The notes: generated by a model not told the origin, from the letters alone. A DNA stretch of 64,000 nucleotides from Bacillus sp. NEB1478 (GCF_031582965.1 NZ_CP134049.1:3866925-3930924); one strand, 5' to 3'. Numbered from the stretch's first letter, positions 43,558 through 61,291 are shown. A program made the numbers and translations.

Positions 43558-44895
43558 TTAGAATAAACCTTTAACCATGTCTACAGTACCAGACCATATT
43601 CCAGCAAAAAAGCCTCCTACTCCACGCATACCGAGTACAAACCAATTTGCTTTATCAACTGCTTCTTTCGTAATGACTTCTGTTTTTCCTTTTGTATCAT
43701 TATCCAGCAAGTAACCGTAGTCCTCACCTTTGCCTTTATAATCAATTTTCACATGGCCAACAACTTCACCTTTTTTAATAGGTGCAGTTAATTTACCATC
43801 TTCATTTAACTTTTTCTTATCTACTACAAATTCTGGTTTGTAGTTCTCTTTTTCACCGCGTTTGATCACAAGAGAAAGAGGGTCTTTCGTTGCGATTTTT
43901 ACTTCTTTTTCTTTCCCTTTTACAACAGGAATCGTTTTCTCGCCTTTTATTTGATAATTAGCCGGAAGAATATCCGCTTTTTCAAAATTTGCAAATCCAT
44001 AGTCAAATAATTTTTTTGTTTCTTCAAAGCGTGCTTCGTAACTGTTTGTTTTCATAACAACAGAAATAAGGCGTGTTCCGTTTCTTTTGATTGTCCCCGT
44101 AAAAGAAAACCCAGCCAAATCAGTAGATCCTGTTTTTAATCCGTCTACCCCTTCATAACCATATACAAGGGTAGGAAGCATCCAGTTCCAGTTTGGCATA
44201 TTTGTTTTATCATCAGTACCATCACGGAAAACTGCTTTTGGAATACTGGTTGTTTTCAGTACTTCTGGATAATCATTGATTAAACGGAAAGCAAGAATTG
44301 CTACTGAACGGGCACTCATCATATTCTCTTCAGAAGGTCCGCCAGTTGAATCGAAGCCTTTTAAATCTTTGTTGTTTAATCCTGTAGAATTTACAAAATG
44401 ATAATCTTTTAAACCTAATTCTTTTCCTTTTGCGTTCATTTTCTTAACGAACTCAGCTTCAGAACCTGCTACGAGTTCTGCTAATGCAATAGTTGCACCG
44501 TTTGCAGAATAAATAGCCATCGCTTGATATAATTCACGAACATTGTATTGTTCGTCTATTCTTAATGGAACGTTAGAAAGTGCTCGATCTTGAGAGATTT
44601 TATGAGCATATTCAGAGATACGCGTTTTTTGATCCCAAGAAATCTTGTCCTTTTTAATCGCTTCTAACAATAAGTATTCGGTCATCATCTTACTCATACT
44701 TGCTGGTGCGAGCATCTTATCTTCATTTTTCTGATATAGAATTTTACCCGTTTCACCATCGACCAAAATAGCAGATTCAGCTTTCACATCTAAAGATGGT
44801 GCTGCACTTGCTGTTTTAGAAAAACCTACCATGCTCGTTGTAAAAAATGACAATACGAGCGTCAACACTAACAATTGTTTTACCTTGCTGTTCAA
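43558..44895 (-). CDS. dacA: D-alanyl-D-alanine carboxypeptidase (PBP5)
   Basis: DacA trims the terminal D-Ala from peptidoglycan stem peptides. The 445-residue protein has a signal peptide (about 1-31, cleaved after ASA), catalytic SMSK with Ser 66 and Lys 69, the SAN motif (IYSANGA near 129-135), a KTG motif (GLKTGST near 253-259), a C-terminal beta-rich domain (about 310-405) and an amphipathic C-terminal helix that anchors it to the membrane. It lies between guaB and pdxS as in B. subtilis. A terminator follows it. Confidence 0.95.
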   Translation of the reverse strand: MNSKVKQLLVLTLVLSFFTTSMVGFSKTASAAPSLDVKAESAILVDGETGKILYQKNEDKMLAPASMSKMMTEYLLLEAIKKDKISWDQKTRISEYAHKISQDRALSNVPLRIDEQYNVRELYQAMAIYSANGATIALAELVAGSEAEFVKKMNAKGKELGLKDYHFVNSTGLNNKDLKGFDSTGGPSEENMMSARSVAILAFRLINDYPEVLKTTSIPKAVFRDGTDDKTNMPNWNWMLPTLVYGYEGVDGLKTGSTDLAGFSFTGTIKRNGTRLISVVMKTNSYEARFEETKKLFDYGFANFEKADILPANYQIKGEKTIPVVKGKEKEVKIATKDPLSLVIKRGEKENYKPEFVVDKKKLNEDGKLTAPIKKGEVVGHVKIDYKGKGEDYGYLLDNDTKGKTEVITKEAVDKANWFVLGMRGVGGFFAGIWSGTVDMVKGLF

Positions 44896-44950
44896 AAAAC
44901 TGCACCTCCAAACCCATTTAACACAAAAATTATTGTATCATACACTTTTT

Positions 44951-44987
44951 CAAAAAAATAGACAGAGGTTGCCCCTCTGTCTTAAAA
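44951..44987 (-). terminator. Terminator after guaB
   Basis: AAGACAGAGG and CCTCTGTCT pair around GGCAA, followed by ATTTTTTTG on the minus strand. Confidence 0.9.
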
Positions 44988-44995
44988 ATGTGCCT

Positions 44996-46468
<1,473 letters not shown>

Positions 46469-46500
46469 TCATTTTTATTATCCAGAAAAATATTATTTGT

Positions 46501-46529
46501 AGATTATCAACTGGGTAAACTAGTGTCAA
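46501..46529 (-). promoter_or_regulatory. Sigma-A promoter of guaB
   Basis: TTGACA (46529-46524), 17 nt, TAATCT (46506-46501) on the minus strand, about 45 nt before the guaB ATG. Confidence 0.7.
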
Positions 46530-46588
46530 GGAATACAGAATATGTTCGATTTTTCAAATAATTTCAATTTGAGGAGGAAAAACAGCCC

Positions 46589-47569
46589 GTGAAGAATCCA
46601 CAAGACAATTGGTCTTACTTTGATATGTTTTTTTCTTCTCAAAAAACGCAGCATTATCTAGCTTACCAATATGAAAAGAGAAATATAAAAGACAGTAACG
46701 GGAAAAGCTTTGAAAATTGCTATAGCTTTATTTACTATCTGGAACATGGAAAGAAATATTATACGTTAGCTGATACAGCACCAACAGAAATTAAGCCCGT
46801 CTTACTGTTTTATGGAATGATCCAGTTAATGAAAGCCTGTATCTTAACCGTCGATCCTGATTACCCGGAATCCAGTTCGGTACTTGCACATGGTCTTTCT
46901 ACAAGAAAGCGTAAAAAAAGAAGCTATGAATTTCTTCAGGATGAAGTAAAGGTGCAAAAAACTGGGTTGTTCAATCATTTTTGTGAAAAAATGTTCCACA
47001 TGAAACACATTGAAGGTGAAAAATTTATAATGGATCATCTTTTTAGACTGCTGCCTGAACTGGGACCCTTATATAAACAAATGGATAATTCAGTTCACCA
47101 TATAAAAATGTCTAAAGAAAATCACAATACTTATACCCTTTCAAACGAGGCTGCAGATCTTCTTCATATGACTGATGAAAGGTTTATTGAATACGTCAAT
47201 CATTCATTTCACTCAAAACTAAACCTTCAAAATGACAGTGGAACATCCTTCCAATATATTATTAGGTTAAATCCTGATGTCTCGCCTTATCATTGTTTTC
47301 CTCTTAGCTATCACTTTGAAGAAGATACGTATTGTTTCCCGGTAGATCGTGAAATTTTGCAATTGCCGCTTTTAAATGAATTTATGGTCCATTATGTGAT
47401 TCTCTATAATTTAAGCATGATCAGCAGATATGATACCGAATGGTGGAGCGAGTTATTCCACACTTATTCTTCAGACGAACTGCCCTATATCAATCAGTTT
47501 TTAAACATAACTGCACAGAAAATTCCCTATCTATTTGGCCATTGGCTTCATGCTAAAAATATACCTTAA
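46589..47569 (+). CDS. yaaC: YaaC family protein of unknown function
   Basis: A 326-residue protein found between guaB and the origin-proximal rrn operon in Bacillales. It matches B. subtilis YaaC along its N-terminal half (FENCYSFIYYLEHGKKYYTL; KPVLLFYGMIQLMKACILT; LAHGLSTRKRKKRSYEFLQD). No catalytic motif, signal peptide or membrane segment can be named. It starts at GTG with GAGGAGG 11 nt upstream. It is one of the few plus-strand genes, divergent from guaB and convergent with the rrn operon; a plus-strand terminator lies 290 bp on, inside the repeat. Confidence 0.88.
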   Translation: MKNPQDNWSYFDMFFSSQKTQHYLAYQYEKRNIKDSNGKSFENCYSFIYYLEHGKKYYTLADTAPTEIKPVLLFYGMIQLMKACILTVDPDYPESSSVLAHGLSTRKRKKRSYEFLQDEVKVQKTGLFNHFCEKMFHMKHIEGEKFIMDHLFRLLPELGPLYKQMDNSVHHIKMSKENHNTYTLSNEAADLLHMTDERFIEYVNHSFHSKLNLQNDSGTSFQYIIRLNPDVSPYHCFPLSYHFEEDTYCFPVDREILQLPLLNEFMVHYVILYNLSMISRYDTEWWSELFHTYSSDELPYINQFLNITAQKIPYLFGHWLHAKNIP

Positions 47570-47571
47570 TC

Positions 47572-47932
47572 CTTCTTAACAGAAACCTGTCGGGTTGCAG
47601 TGTAATGACTTTGGCAGAGAATGGTGGAGCAAGTTTGATGCGAGTTTGAATGCGAATTTGAAGCGGATTTGAAGCGGATTTGATGCGAGTTTTGTTGAAT
47701 CATGTCGGTTCGTGGTTAAATCCAAATTAACGTGGATATAATGGTGTTTTTCGTGGAAATATGCCCCCTGACCGTGGAATTATTGGCGATTACCGTGGAA
47801 TTATGGAGTGAAGGGGGCTTTTAGGAGTTGTTAAAGAGATGTTTTTATAAGGTTGGAAGATGGAAGTGTCCATCTTCTTCCTTTTTGGTCTTATTTTTTA
47901 ACGTTTTTTAGCTTTTTTGACCGGAATTTACT
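47572..47932. repeat. rrn-downstream repeat, copy 3 of 3
   Basis: Very similar to 24612-24965, with the same order of parts: ATGACTTTGGCAGAGAATGG, tandem GATTTGAAGCG units, ATCATGTCGGTTCGTGGTT, the CCGTGGAATTAT pair, and the GAAGATGGA/TCCATCTTC hairpin. Main differences are an extra tandem 12-mer and CCCCCTG in place of GGCCGCT. Beyond it (47933-48141) are another terminator and sequence with CGAAACCCACAGTTTTTC that also occurs in front of operon 1. Confidence 0.87.
47863..47893 (+). terminator. Plus-strand terminator inside the repeat, after yaaC
   Basis: GAAGATGGA and TCCATCTTC pair around AGTG, followed by TTCCTTTTTGG. It is the first good terminator after yaaC. Confidence 0.7.
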
Positions 47933-47942
47933 TATAAAAAGG

Positions 47943-47974
47943 AAAAAGAAGATGGATATCTTCAACCATCTTCC
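47943..47974 (-). terminator. Second terminator downstream of rRNA operon 2
   Basis: GAAGATGG and CCATCTTC pair with a 10-nt loop, followed by TTTTTCC on the minus strand. It backs up the main rrn terminator. Confidence 0.72.
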
Positions 47975-48141
47975 TCGTTTTGGTTCGCTTTTAAGCTCTT
48001 TGCCGCTTTAATCTCACAAATCCGTTTCAGAATCCCACACTTTTAAATCACAATCCCACAAATATGAGTTCGAAACCCACAGTTTTTCTTGCAATAGCCA
48101 CGAATCGATATCTACGAATTCGATCCGGGGCTTTTCAAAAC

Positions 48142-48174
48142 AAAAAAGAAGATGGATTTTCATCCATCTTCCTC
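48142..48174 (-). terminator. Terminator of rRNA operon 2
   Basis: Same perfect stem as at operon 1 (GAAGATGGAT / ATCCATCTTC, loop GAAA) with a U-run on the minus strand. Confidence 0.92.
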
Positions 48175-48178
48175 ATTT

Positions 48179-48294
48179 GCTCAGCGACGTCCTACTCTAA
48201 CAGGGGGAGACCCCCAACTACCATCGGCGCTGAAGAGCTTAACTTCCGTGTTCGGTATGGGAACGGGTGTGACCTCTTCGCCATCATCACTGAA
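48179..48294 (-). rRNA. rrf: 5S ribosomal RNA, operon 2
   Basis: Same 116-nt sequence as the operon-1 5S gene, as far as I can read. Upstream spacer to 23S is 190 nt instead of 90 nt because of the inserted repeat. Confidence 0.96.
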
Positions 48295-48298
48295 CCAA

Positions 48299-48418
48299 AG
48301 TTTTTTGATAAGCGTCGAAACTCTTCGTCAGTTTCGTTCTTCCGGTACTCACGTATGTGTAATACGCTCCGTTCCTTCAAAACTTCACTTCCTCGACCTT
48401 CTCGCTTCTGAAAAAACT
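48299..48418 (-). repeat. rrn-spacer structured repeat in the 23S-5S spacer of operon 2
   Basis: In transcript sense: AGAAGCGAGAAGGTCGAGG, AAGTGAAGTTTTGAAGG, hairpin CGTAT-TACAC-ATACG, ACCGGAAGAACGAAACTGAC, AGTTTCGACGCTTATC. It is closed by AGTTTTTT/AAAAAACT. Operon 1 lacks it. The frames reading through it on both strands are artefacts. Confidence 0.9.
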
Positions 48419-48484
48419 ATTATTAAGTTGAGAGTATGTTCTCTCAAAACTAGATACGACTTTCCAAACGTTATGCTTTTTTAA

Positions 48485-51419
<2,935 letters not shown>

Positions 51420-51423
51420 TTAT

Positions 51424-51541
51424 AACTTACGATCAACTTCGAATTTCTTCGTTGACTTCGTTCTTTCCGGTGCTCATGTATCGAAATACACTCCGCTCCT
51501 CCAAAACTTTGTCGCCTCGAACTTCTCGTTTCTCGTAACTT
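51424..51541 (-). repeat. rrn-spacer structured repeat in the 16S-23S spacer of operon 2
   Basis: In transcript sense: ACGAGAAGTTCGAGGCGAC, AAAGTTTTGGAGGAGCGG, hairpin TGTAT-TTCG-ATACA, CCGGAAAGAACGAAGTCAAC. It is closed by TTACGA/TCGTAA instead of the TGATGTTT/AAACATCA of operon 1. The spacer outside the element (51542-51764) is almost the same as in operon 1 and has no tRNA. Confidence 0.85.
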
Positions 51542-51763
51542 AACTTAAAAAGTTATTGCTTGGCGCAGATAAATAATATATATCTGCCTTGCATATTGTT
51601 TGGATGTCGATATCTAGTTTTCAAAGAACATAGTTAAAATAACCTTTCCGATCTTTAAGAACGAAAAAATGTTATTTAGTTGAGAGTTTTGAGTTCTCTC
51701 AAAACTGAACAAAAGAAGAATAGGCGTACTTACGAAACAGTCTAAGCTGTCTCATAATCTCCA

Positions 51764-53316
<1,553 letters not shown>

Positions 53317-53427
53317 AGTGTTTGTCTTGCTCGATTTTAAAACTGACGGAATTAATTTAATTCCTTACCTATTTCTTTTGTTCAGTTTTCAAAGAACTTG
53401 TTTGCCGCTCGTCTTAGCGACTTTAAT

Positions 53428-53456
53428 AATATACCACGCTAAACCGTTAGAGTCAA
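53428..53456 (-). promoter_or_regulatory. rrn operon 2 promoter
   Basis: TTGACT (53456-53451), 17 nt, TATATT (53433-53428) on the minus strand. The transcribed leader is almost the same as in operon 1, but the promoter spacer differs, so the shared sequence stops at about the start site. Confidence 0.8.
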
Positions 53457-53584
53457 TAACTTTTAAAACTTTTTTAAAGTATAGTAAGTTACTAAACTAA
53501 AATGGTACGTGTGATTTCTGACATGCCGTCTTTAAGACAGCTTGATAAGTCTATCATGTATACATTCAGGATGCAACACTAAAT

Positions 53585-53616
53585 TAAAAAAGCTTTCATC
53601 CTAAGATAAAAGCTCT
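53585..53616 (-). terminator. Terminator after the HD-GYP gene
   Basis: AGCTTTTATC and GGATGAAAGCT pair around TTA, followed by TTTTTAATTT on the minus strand, overlapping the last codons. Confidence 0.78.
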
Positions 53617-54719
53617 TCGATATAGATATCATTTCTCGTTTTTAAAGCAAGGATTTCGCTATTGTTATCAAGTTTAATCATAGGTCGAGTTGGATGATTC
53701 TCTTCTATAAAAATGATTTCTCCAATCTCATTATTGGACAGTTTTACCTTGCTTCCTAATGTGAAGGTAGATAAACCAGAAATTAATGCACGGATGACTT
53801 GATGATTAAACTTGCCAAACTGATCCTTCATCATCATTTCCAAAACCTTAAATGGAGATTGTTTGCTACGATATGGCCGTTCTGATGTCATGGCTAAGTA
53901 TACATCTGCTACGGCTAGTATTTTACTGAATGGATGCAGCTTGCTGCTTTGAACTTTTAGCGGGTATCCAGATCCGTCTTCTCTTTCATGATGCTGAAGT
54001 ACACCAAGCAGCACGCCTTCTTTAATAGATGGGATCTTTTTCAACATGTTATAGCCGTTTATCGTATGTTTCTTAACCTCATCAAATTCGTTTGGTGAGA
54101 GTGCTCCGCCTTTCTTCAATAAACCTGGCTGTACTTTGGACATCCCGCAGTCAGATAGTACTCCAGCTAGGCCGATCTGGATACAATCACCACTCGTGTA
54201 ATTGAGTTTTTTTGCTAAAAAAGTACTCAGGATTCCGACGGATACAGCATGATGGTATATGTAATCCTCACGTGTTGCATAATGGTGCAGCAGTAACATC
54301 TCTCTCGGATAGTTCGTGCCTTCTTGTAAAATGTTAAGCACAGATTGCCGCACTTCCAGCATATCGATGTTGCTGCCAGACTGCCAATTTGTAAAAAGCT
54401 GTTTATATCTTTTTACTGCTTGTAGGTACATCTCTGGAAAAGATAGTTTCTCTTCCGTTTTCACTTGTTTAATTGATGCTGTTTCTAATCCAGACATCGA
54501 AACCGCTTCTGAATTAGCTGTTTCTTTTTTGGATTGATATATTTGTCCCCTGGCTGAATCACTGACAACATCGATTTCCTCAATATTAAAACGCATCAAT
54601 ATACGAAGATAATCCTGATTTAAAATAGTATTCTTATTGACGATCGGCTCATTAGTCATCGAAAATACGTCTTGAACGAGCATATGACCCACTTTAACCT
54701 GACTCGTTTTGATCTTCAT
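53601..54719 (-). CDS. HD-GYP domain protein with degenerate HD motif
   Basis: HD-GYP proteins usually hydrolyse cyclic di-GMP. This 372-residue protein has an N-terminal region of about 100 residues as in other Bacillales HD-GYP proteins (VGHMLVQDVFS...), then an HD-GYP domain (about 125-330). HHAVSV (156-161), KKHTINGYN (216-224) and QHHEREDGSGYPL (242-254, intact GYP) are present, but the usual HDIGK is SDCGMSK (189-195), so the His of the HD pair is lost and Asp 190 remains. It may bind rather than cleave c-di-GMP, or bind a different metal set. There is no membrane segment. It lies between gyrA and the rrn operon and has its own terminator. Confidence 0.85.
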   Translation of the reverse strand: MKIKTSQVKVGHMLVQDVFSMTNEPIVNKNTILNQDYLRILMRFNIEEIDVVSDSARGQIYQSKKETANSEAVSMSGLETASIKQVKTEEKLSFPEMYLQAVKRYKQLFTNWQSGSNIDMLEVRQSVLNILQEGTNYPREMLLLHHYATREDYIYHHAVSVGILSTFLAKKLNYTSGDCIQIGLAGVLSDCGMSKVQPGLLKKGGALSPNEFDEVKKHTINGYNMLKKIPSIKEGVLLGVLQHHEREDGSGYPLKVQSSKLHPFSKILAVADVYLAMTSERPYRSKQSPFKVLEMMMKDQFGKFNHQVIRALISGLSTFTLGSKVKLSNNEIGEIIFIEENHPTRPMIKLDNNSEILALKTRNDIYIEELLS

Positions 54720-54764
54720 ACAAAAGCCCCTTTTACTGGAAAATTCATATTTTCATTGTACTAA

Positions 54765-54805
54765 TAAAAAAGAGGAAAATGTATACACATTTTCCTCTTT
54801 TAAAA
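54765..54805. terminator. Terminator after gyrA
   Basis: AAAGAGGAAAATGT and ACATTTTCCTCTTT form a 14-bp perfect stem around GTAT, with T-runs on both sides. Confidence 0.92.
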
Positions 54806-54807
54806 AA

Positions 54808-57357
54808 TTATTCGTTATTCTCTTCTGTATCTTCTTTTTCTACTGCTTCTTCAGATGATTCATCTTCAGGGGCTTCAACAGTTACGATTGGATCGCCATT
54901 TTCATCTAATAATTCTTCATCTGTTTCTTCTTCACGTTCAACTACAGCTACCGTAGCAACATGATTGCTTTCTTTCATAGTCATAAGTCTGACACCTTGT
55001 GTATTACGTCCCATTGTTGAGATGCCTGAGATATTCATTCTAATAATGATACCTTTAGCCGTAATAATCATGAGGTCTTCTTCGTCTGTTACCGTTTTAA
55101 GCGTAACTACCGGTCCGTTCTTATCTGTGATATTAACGGTTTTGATCCCTTTTCCGCCACGGGACTGTAAACGGTATTCGCTCATAGGAGTACGTTTTCC
55201 GTAACCATTTTCCGTAACAATTAAAATATCTTGAGTTTCATCCAGCACTTCCATACCGACTACCGCATCATCTTCACCGAGATTGATAGCTTTAACTCCG
55301 GTTGCTGTTCTACCCATTGATCGAACATCAGTTTCTTGGTAACGGATAGACATTCCTTGCTTCGTACCAACAATGATGTCTTTTGTTCCGTCCGTTAATC
55401 GAACACCCATCAGTTCATCGTCATCACGCAGGTTGATGGCAAACAAACCACCTTTACGGATGTTGCTGTAAGCAGATAACGCAGAACGTTTTGTAATTCC
55501 TTGTTTCGTCATAAAGTTAAGGAATAACTCGTCATTCTCCATATCTTCTACTGGAATAACTGCCGAGATCGTCTCTCCTTGTTCAATCTGCAGTAAGTTA
55601 ATGATTGGGATTCCTTTTGCCGTTCTTCCGTATTCAGGAATCTCATAACCTTTTAATCGGTAAGCTTTTCCTTTATTCGTGAAGAACAAAATGTAATTAT
55701 GTGTATTTGTAGTAAATAATTGTTCTACAAAATCATCTTCACTCGTACCCATTCCTTGAATCCCTTTACCGCCGCGTCGCTGCGAACGATAAGTAGAAAT
55801 CGGAAGACGTTTGATATAACCTTTGTTTGTTAATGTAATAACGATATTAGAACGCGGAATTAAATCCTCGTCTTCAATGCTGTTGAAGCCTACAGAAATA
55901 GTTGTACGTCTTGGATTATCGTACTTTTCTTTAATTTCCGTAAGCTCAGTTCGAATAATTTCAAGAATTTTCTCTTCATCTGCTAGGATTGCTTTTAATT
56001 CATTGATAATAGCCACAAGTTCATTGTATTCATTTTCGATCTTGTCCCGCTCCAGGCCAGTTAGACGCTGCAAGCGCATATCTAAGATAGCTTGTGCCTG
56101 CTCGTAGCTTAATTTAAAGTTCTCAATCAAACCTTCACGGGCAATATCTGTAGTACGCGATCCGCGAATTAAAGCAATTACCTGATCAAGATGATCAAGC
56201 GCAATACGAAGTCCTTCTAAAATATGTGCGCGAGCTTCAGCTTTTTTCAGATCAAACTCCGTACGGCGGCGAATGATAACTTGCTGATGCTTTAAATAAT
56301 GGTACAAAAATTCTTTAATGTTTAAAATTTTCGGATGACCATCAACTAGTGCGAGCATATTAAGACCAAAGCTCGTTTGAAGAGCCGTTTGTTTATATAA
56401 ATTATTTAAAATGACATTTGCGTTTGCATCTCTGCGGACTTCCATAACGATACGCATACCGTTACGGTCTGACTCATCACGAAGATCAGTGATTCCATCA
56501 ATTTTTTTATCGCGGACAAGTTCTGCGATCTTTTCAATCAAACGTGCTTTATTGACTTGATAAGGAAGCTCCGAAACGATAATGACAGCTTTACCATTTG
56601 GCATTTCATCGATTTCAGCTTTTGCACGAATAATAATGGAGCCTCGGCCACTTTGGTAAGCTTTTCGAATTCCTTCACGGCCTAAAATTTCTCCAGAAGT
56701 AGGAAAATCGGGTCCAGGTATAATCTCCATCAATTCAGGAACCGTAATATCTGGGTTTTTACTTAGTTCAAGAACCCCATCAATGACTTCTCCAAGGTTA
56801 TGCGGAGGAATATTTGTTGCCATACCAACAGCAATTCCTGAGGCACCATTTACAAGTAAGTTAGGAAAACGTGCTGGTAAAACAACAGGTTCTTGTTCAG
56901 ATCCATCATAGTTGTCTTTATATCCGATTGTATCTTTGTTAATATCGCGAACCAATTCCATGGCGATTTTTGACATGCGCGCTTCTGTATAACGCATCGC
57001 TGCCGCAGCATCGCCATCTACAGATCCAAAGTTTCCGTGACCGTCAACAAGCATGTGGCGGTAATTGAAATCTTGTGCCATACGAACCATCGCTTCATAA
57101 ACGGAGGAATCACCGTGTGGATGGTACTTACCAATTACTTCACCGACGATTCTCGCAGACTTTTTATACGCTTTATCGGCTGTCATTCCGAGGTCATTCA
57201 TCGCGTATAATATACGTCTATGCACGGGCTTTAATCCATCACGTACATCAGGGAGTGCACGGCTGACGATAACACTCATCGCATAATCCATAAAAGAAGT
57301 ACGCATTTCTATGCTGATATTTATTTCTTTAATCCGAGGGCGTTCCATTTCAGACAT
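54808..57357 (-). CDS. gyrA: DNA gyrase subunit A
   Basis: GyrA cuts and rejoins DNA in the negative supercoiling cycle. The 849-residue protein has the catalytic Tyr 123 in AMRYTEARM, the quinolone pocket GDSSVYE (82-88; Ser 84/85 unchanged, so no classical resistance substitution), a coiled-coil arm (about 370-500), and the C-terminal beta-pinwheel starting with the GyrA box QRRGGKG near 560. An acidic tail of about 45 residues ([13 protein letters not shown]...) makes it longer than the 821 residues of B. subtilis. ATG 57357 has GGAGG 8 nt upstream. Confidence 0.97.
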   Translation of the reverse strand: MSEMERPRIKEINISIEMRTSFMDYAMSVIVSRALPDVRDGLKPVHRRILYAMNDLGMTADKAYKKSARIVGEVIGKYHPHGDSSVYEAMVRMAQDFNYRHMLVDGHGNFGSVDGDAAAAMRYTEARMSKIAMELVRDINKDTIGYKDNYDGSEQEPVVLPARFPNLLVNGASGIAVGMATNIPPHNLGEVIDGVLELSKNPDITVPELMEIIPGPDFPTSGEILGREGIRKAYQSGRGSIIIRAKAEIDEMPNGKAVIIVSELPYQVNKARLIEKIAELVRDKKIDGITDLRDESDRNGMRIVMEVRRDANANVILNNLYKQTALQTSFGLNMLALVDGHPKILNIKEFLYHYLKHQQVIIRRRTEFDLKKAEARAHILEGLRIALDHLDQVIALIRGSRTTDIAREGLIENFKLSYEQAQAILDMRLQRLTGLERDKIENEYNELVAIINELKAILADEEKILEIIRTELTEIKEKYDNPRRTTISVGFNSIEDEDLIPRSNIVITLTNKGYIKRLPISTYRSQRRGGKGIQGMGTSEDDFVEQLFTTNTHNYILFFTNKGKAYRLKGYEIPEYGRTAKGIPIINLLQIEQGETISAVIPVEDMENDELFLNFMTKQGITKRSALSAYSNIRKGGLFAINLRDDDELMGVRLTDGTKDIIVGTKQGMSIRYQETDVRSMGRTATGVKAINLGEDDAVVGMEVLDETQDILIVTENGYGKRTPMSEYRLQSRGGKGIKTVNITDKNGPVVTLKTVTDEEDLMIITAKGIIIRMNISGISTMGRNTQGVRLMTMKESNHVATVAVVEREEETDEELLDENGDPIVTVEAPEDESSEEAVEKEDTEENNE

Positions 57358-57446
57358 TCTTCCAACCTCCATAACCTCTTGCAAAACATAGGTTTTTCAG
57401 TCCAATGATACTCTTAAGAGTCAAAAGACATCTCTTTTTTAAACCA

Positions 57447-57476
57447 AGAAAAACAGGAGCGCTCCCTGTTTTTCTT
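57447..57476 (-). terminator. Terminator after gyrB
   Basis: AAAACAGGGAGC and GCTCCTGTTTT pair, followed by TTCTTGG on the minus strand. The interspersed repeat at 57494-57610 lies between the gyrB stop and this hairpin. Confidence 0.85.
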
Positions 57477-57493
57477 TTACGTTTCAACATTTC

Positions 57494-57610
57494 ATTATTG
57501 TCCAGCTTCAACGATCTGCCCCTCGAGGTCGTTTTCCTCCTTTCCTCGACACAAAAAGCGTGTCTGTGTACAGGAGGTTAAACGCTTGTCGGGGCAAATC
57601 GATCGTTTCA
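57494..57610. repeat. Interspersed palindromic repeat in the gyrB 3' region
   Basis: The segment begins TGTCCAGCTTCAACGATC and TGCCCCTCGAGG, has CCTCCTTTCCTCGACACAAA in the middle and AGGAGGTTAAACGC, and ends CTTGTCGGGGCAAATCG. The outer arms pair imperfectly over about 18 bp and inner arms CGTTT..CCTCCT/AGGAGG..AAACG pair as well. I recall the same phrases as a multicopy non-coding element in Bacillus and Geobacillus relatives. Confidence 0.7.
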
Positions 57611-57620
57611 GCATTTCAAA

Positions 57621-59567
<1,947 letters not shown>

Positions 59568-59593
59568 TTAAAAACGCTTTATTTATAAAACCT

Positions 59594-59863
59594 TTATTTT
59601 ATATTCCAGCCATTTTCAAGTTCGAGGCGTTCAGAGGCTCTCTTTTTTAACGTTGATGCAGAAAGGGGGGATAAATAGATTGTTTTGTCAGTAATAATAA
59701 CCGATTTAGGAGCATTGCCGCTTAAGTCTGTTAATGTCTGATTTTTCTCATGCTTTTTAAGAAACTCTTTCGCAAGTTCTGATACCTTTAAAGCATTCAC
59801 ATCTAAAATGGCCAATACATCTTTAGAATGAATGACTTCCTCATCTCCTAAATGTAAAAGCAT
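59594..59863 (-). CDS. remB: Extracellular matrix regulator RemB
   Basis: The 89-residue protein (DUF370 family, YaaB) is one of the pair RemA/RemB that activates biofilm matrix genes in B. subtilis. It shows LHLGDEEVIHSKDVLAILDV (3-22) and the conserved APKSVIITDKTIYLSPLSAS (51-70), followed by TLKKRA. The start is supported by AGGTGAGGG. It lies between recF and gyrB. DNA-binding role inferred from RemA. Confidence 0.93.
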   Translation of the reverse strand: MLLHLGDEEVIHSKDVLAILDVNALKVSELAKEFLKKHEKNQTLTDLSGNAPKSVIITDKTIYLSPLSASTLKKRASERLELENGWNIK

Positions 59864-59874
59864 ATACCCTCACC

Positions 59875-60996
59875 TCATTTCAATCGCTCTATGGAGCCTG
59901 AATGAACTTGATATGTTGCGGCCTTGAACAATGTTTCATGATGAATGCCTTCTACACTGGTCGTCGTAACAAAGGTTTGAACTTTTCCTTGGATCGTGTT
60001 TAACAGATGAGATTGTCTGAAATCATCTAATTCGGAGAGAACATCATCCAGCAATAGTACGGGATATTCACCTACCTCGGAATGAATCAGATCGATCTCG
60101 GCTAACTTCAAAGAGAGTGCTGTCGTTCGTTGCTGTCCTTGGGATCCGAACGTTTGAACATCTTTTCCATTAACGGAAAATAACAAATCATCCCGGTGCG
60201 GTCCGAATAAGGTTGTTCCCCGCTCAATCTCTTTTTCTTTTATTTTACCAAATTTCTGTTGAAACGCTTCTATCATTTTCGACAAATCTGCTTCATCACA
60301 TACCTCTATCGTAGGTTTATAATGAATTTTCAAGCTTTCCAGTCCTCTTGATATTCCATGGTGGATCGGTTCGGCCCATTTTTGCAGTTTATCCATATAA
60401 GTTAAACGCTTCAATGTGATACGTGCCGCTTTATCTATCATCTGCTCTGTTAAAATTTCAAGCATCGTCATGTTTTCCGTACTTTTATTCCGATACATGT
60501 CCCTTAACAAAGAATTTCGCTGAGACAGAATTTTTTGGTACACCGATAAGTCATTCAGATAAACAGCATTAACCTGCCCGATTTCCATGTCAATAAAACG
60601 ACGACGCACCTGCGGACTGCCTTTTACAAGATTTAAATCCTCAGGTGCAAACATAACAACATTGAAGTGTCCAACGTAATCGGTTAGACGCCGTTGTTCA
60701 ATGCGGCTGATTTTCGCTTTTTTTCCTTTTTGTGAAATAACAAGACTTAAATCAAAAGAGCTGTTTCTCTTTTTTATACTACCTTCTATTTTAGCATACT
60801 CTTCGTCCCAAGTTATTAACTCTTTATCTTTTGCCGTTCGATACGATCTAGCCATGGCCAAAACATAGATAGATTCCATGACATTTGTTTTCCCTTGTGC
60901 GTTTTCGCCAAGAAAGACATTGACCTTATTTTCAAAACTAAGGGACTGTTGTTTATAGTTGCGGTAGTTCCTCAGATGAAGCTGTTCAATATGCAA
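59875..60996 (-). CDS. recF: DNA replication and repair protein RecF
   Basis: RecF is an SMC-like ATPase that recognises gapped DNA and helps RecOR load RecA. The 373 residues have Walker A GENAQGKT (30-37), the signature [18 protein letters not shown] near 291-308 and Walker [14 protein letters not shown] near 318-330. GGGGG precedes the ATG. It follows yaaA by 11 bp and precedes remB, as in B. subtilis. Confidence 0.96.
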   Translation of the reverse strand: MHIEQLHLRNYRNYKQQSLSFENKVNVFLGENAQGKTNVMESIYVLAMARSYRTAKDKELITWDEEYAKIEGSIKKRNSSFDLSLVISQKGKKAKISRIEQRRLTDYVGHFNVVMFAPEDLNLVKGSPQVRRRFIDMEIGQVNAVYLNDLSVYQKILSQRNSLLRDMYRNKSTENMTMLEILTEQMIDKAARITLKRLTYMDKLQKWAEPIHHGISRGLESLKIHYKPTIEVCDEADLSKMIEAFQQKFGKIKEKEIERGTTLFGPHRDDLLFSVNGKDVQTFGSQGQQRTTALSLKLAEIDLIHSEVGEYPVLLLDDVLSELDDFRQSHLLNTIQGKVQTFVTTTSVEGIHHETLFKAATYQVHSGSIERLK

Positions 60997-61007
60997 AGGG
61001 ATACCCC

Positions 61008-61223
61008 CTATTCCGTTGTTACCTGAATCTCTCCTAAATCTGGAATGGACACGACATCACCCGCATATAATTTTTTACCTCGGCGTGTTTCATGTTCTCC
61101 GTTCACAAGAACTTCATGTTCAGCTAAATACCATTTTACCATGCCGCCGGATTGGATGACATCAGTTGTTTTCAATAGTTGCTGAAGGGTAATAAATTCT
61201 GATGTGATTTTAACATTTTGCAT
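61008..61223 (-). CDS. yaaA: S4-domain RNA-binding protein YaaA (RlbA-like)
   Basis: A 71-residue single S4 domain ([37 protein letters not shown]) that binds structured RNA; in B. subtilis it is linked to ribosome assembly. ATG 61223 has AGGAGG 7 nt upstream; the longer frame adds 15 unsupported residues. It sits between dnaN and recF, after a terminator. Confidence 0.93.
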   Translation of the reverse strand: MQNVKITSEFITLQQLLKTTDVIQSGGMVKWYLAEHEVLVNGEHETRRGKKLYAGDVVSIPDLGEIQVTTE

Positions 61224-61291
61224 TTTTTTGCCTCCTAAAAAAATTTCATTATGTTCTAGTGTCCCCAAAAGCGATCTCTCTTAGAAAGAAA

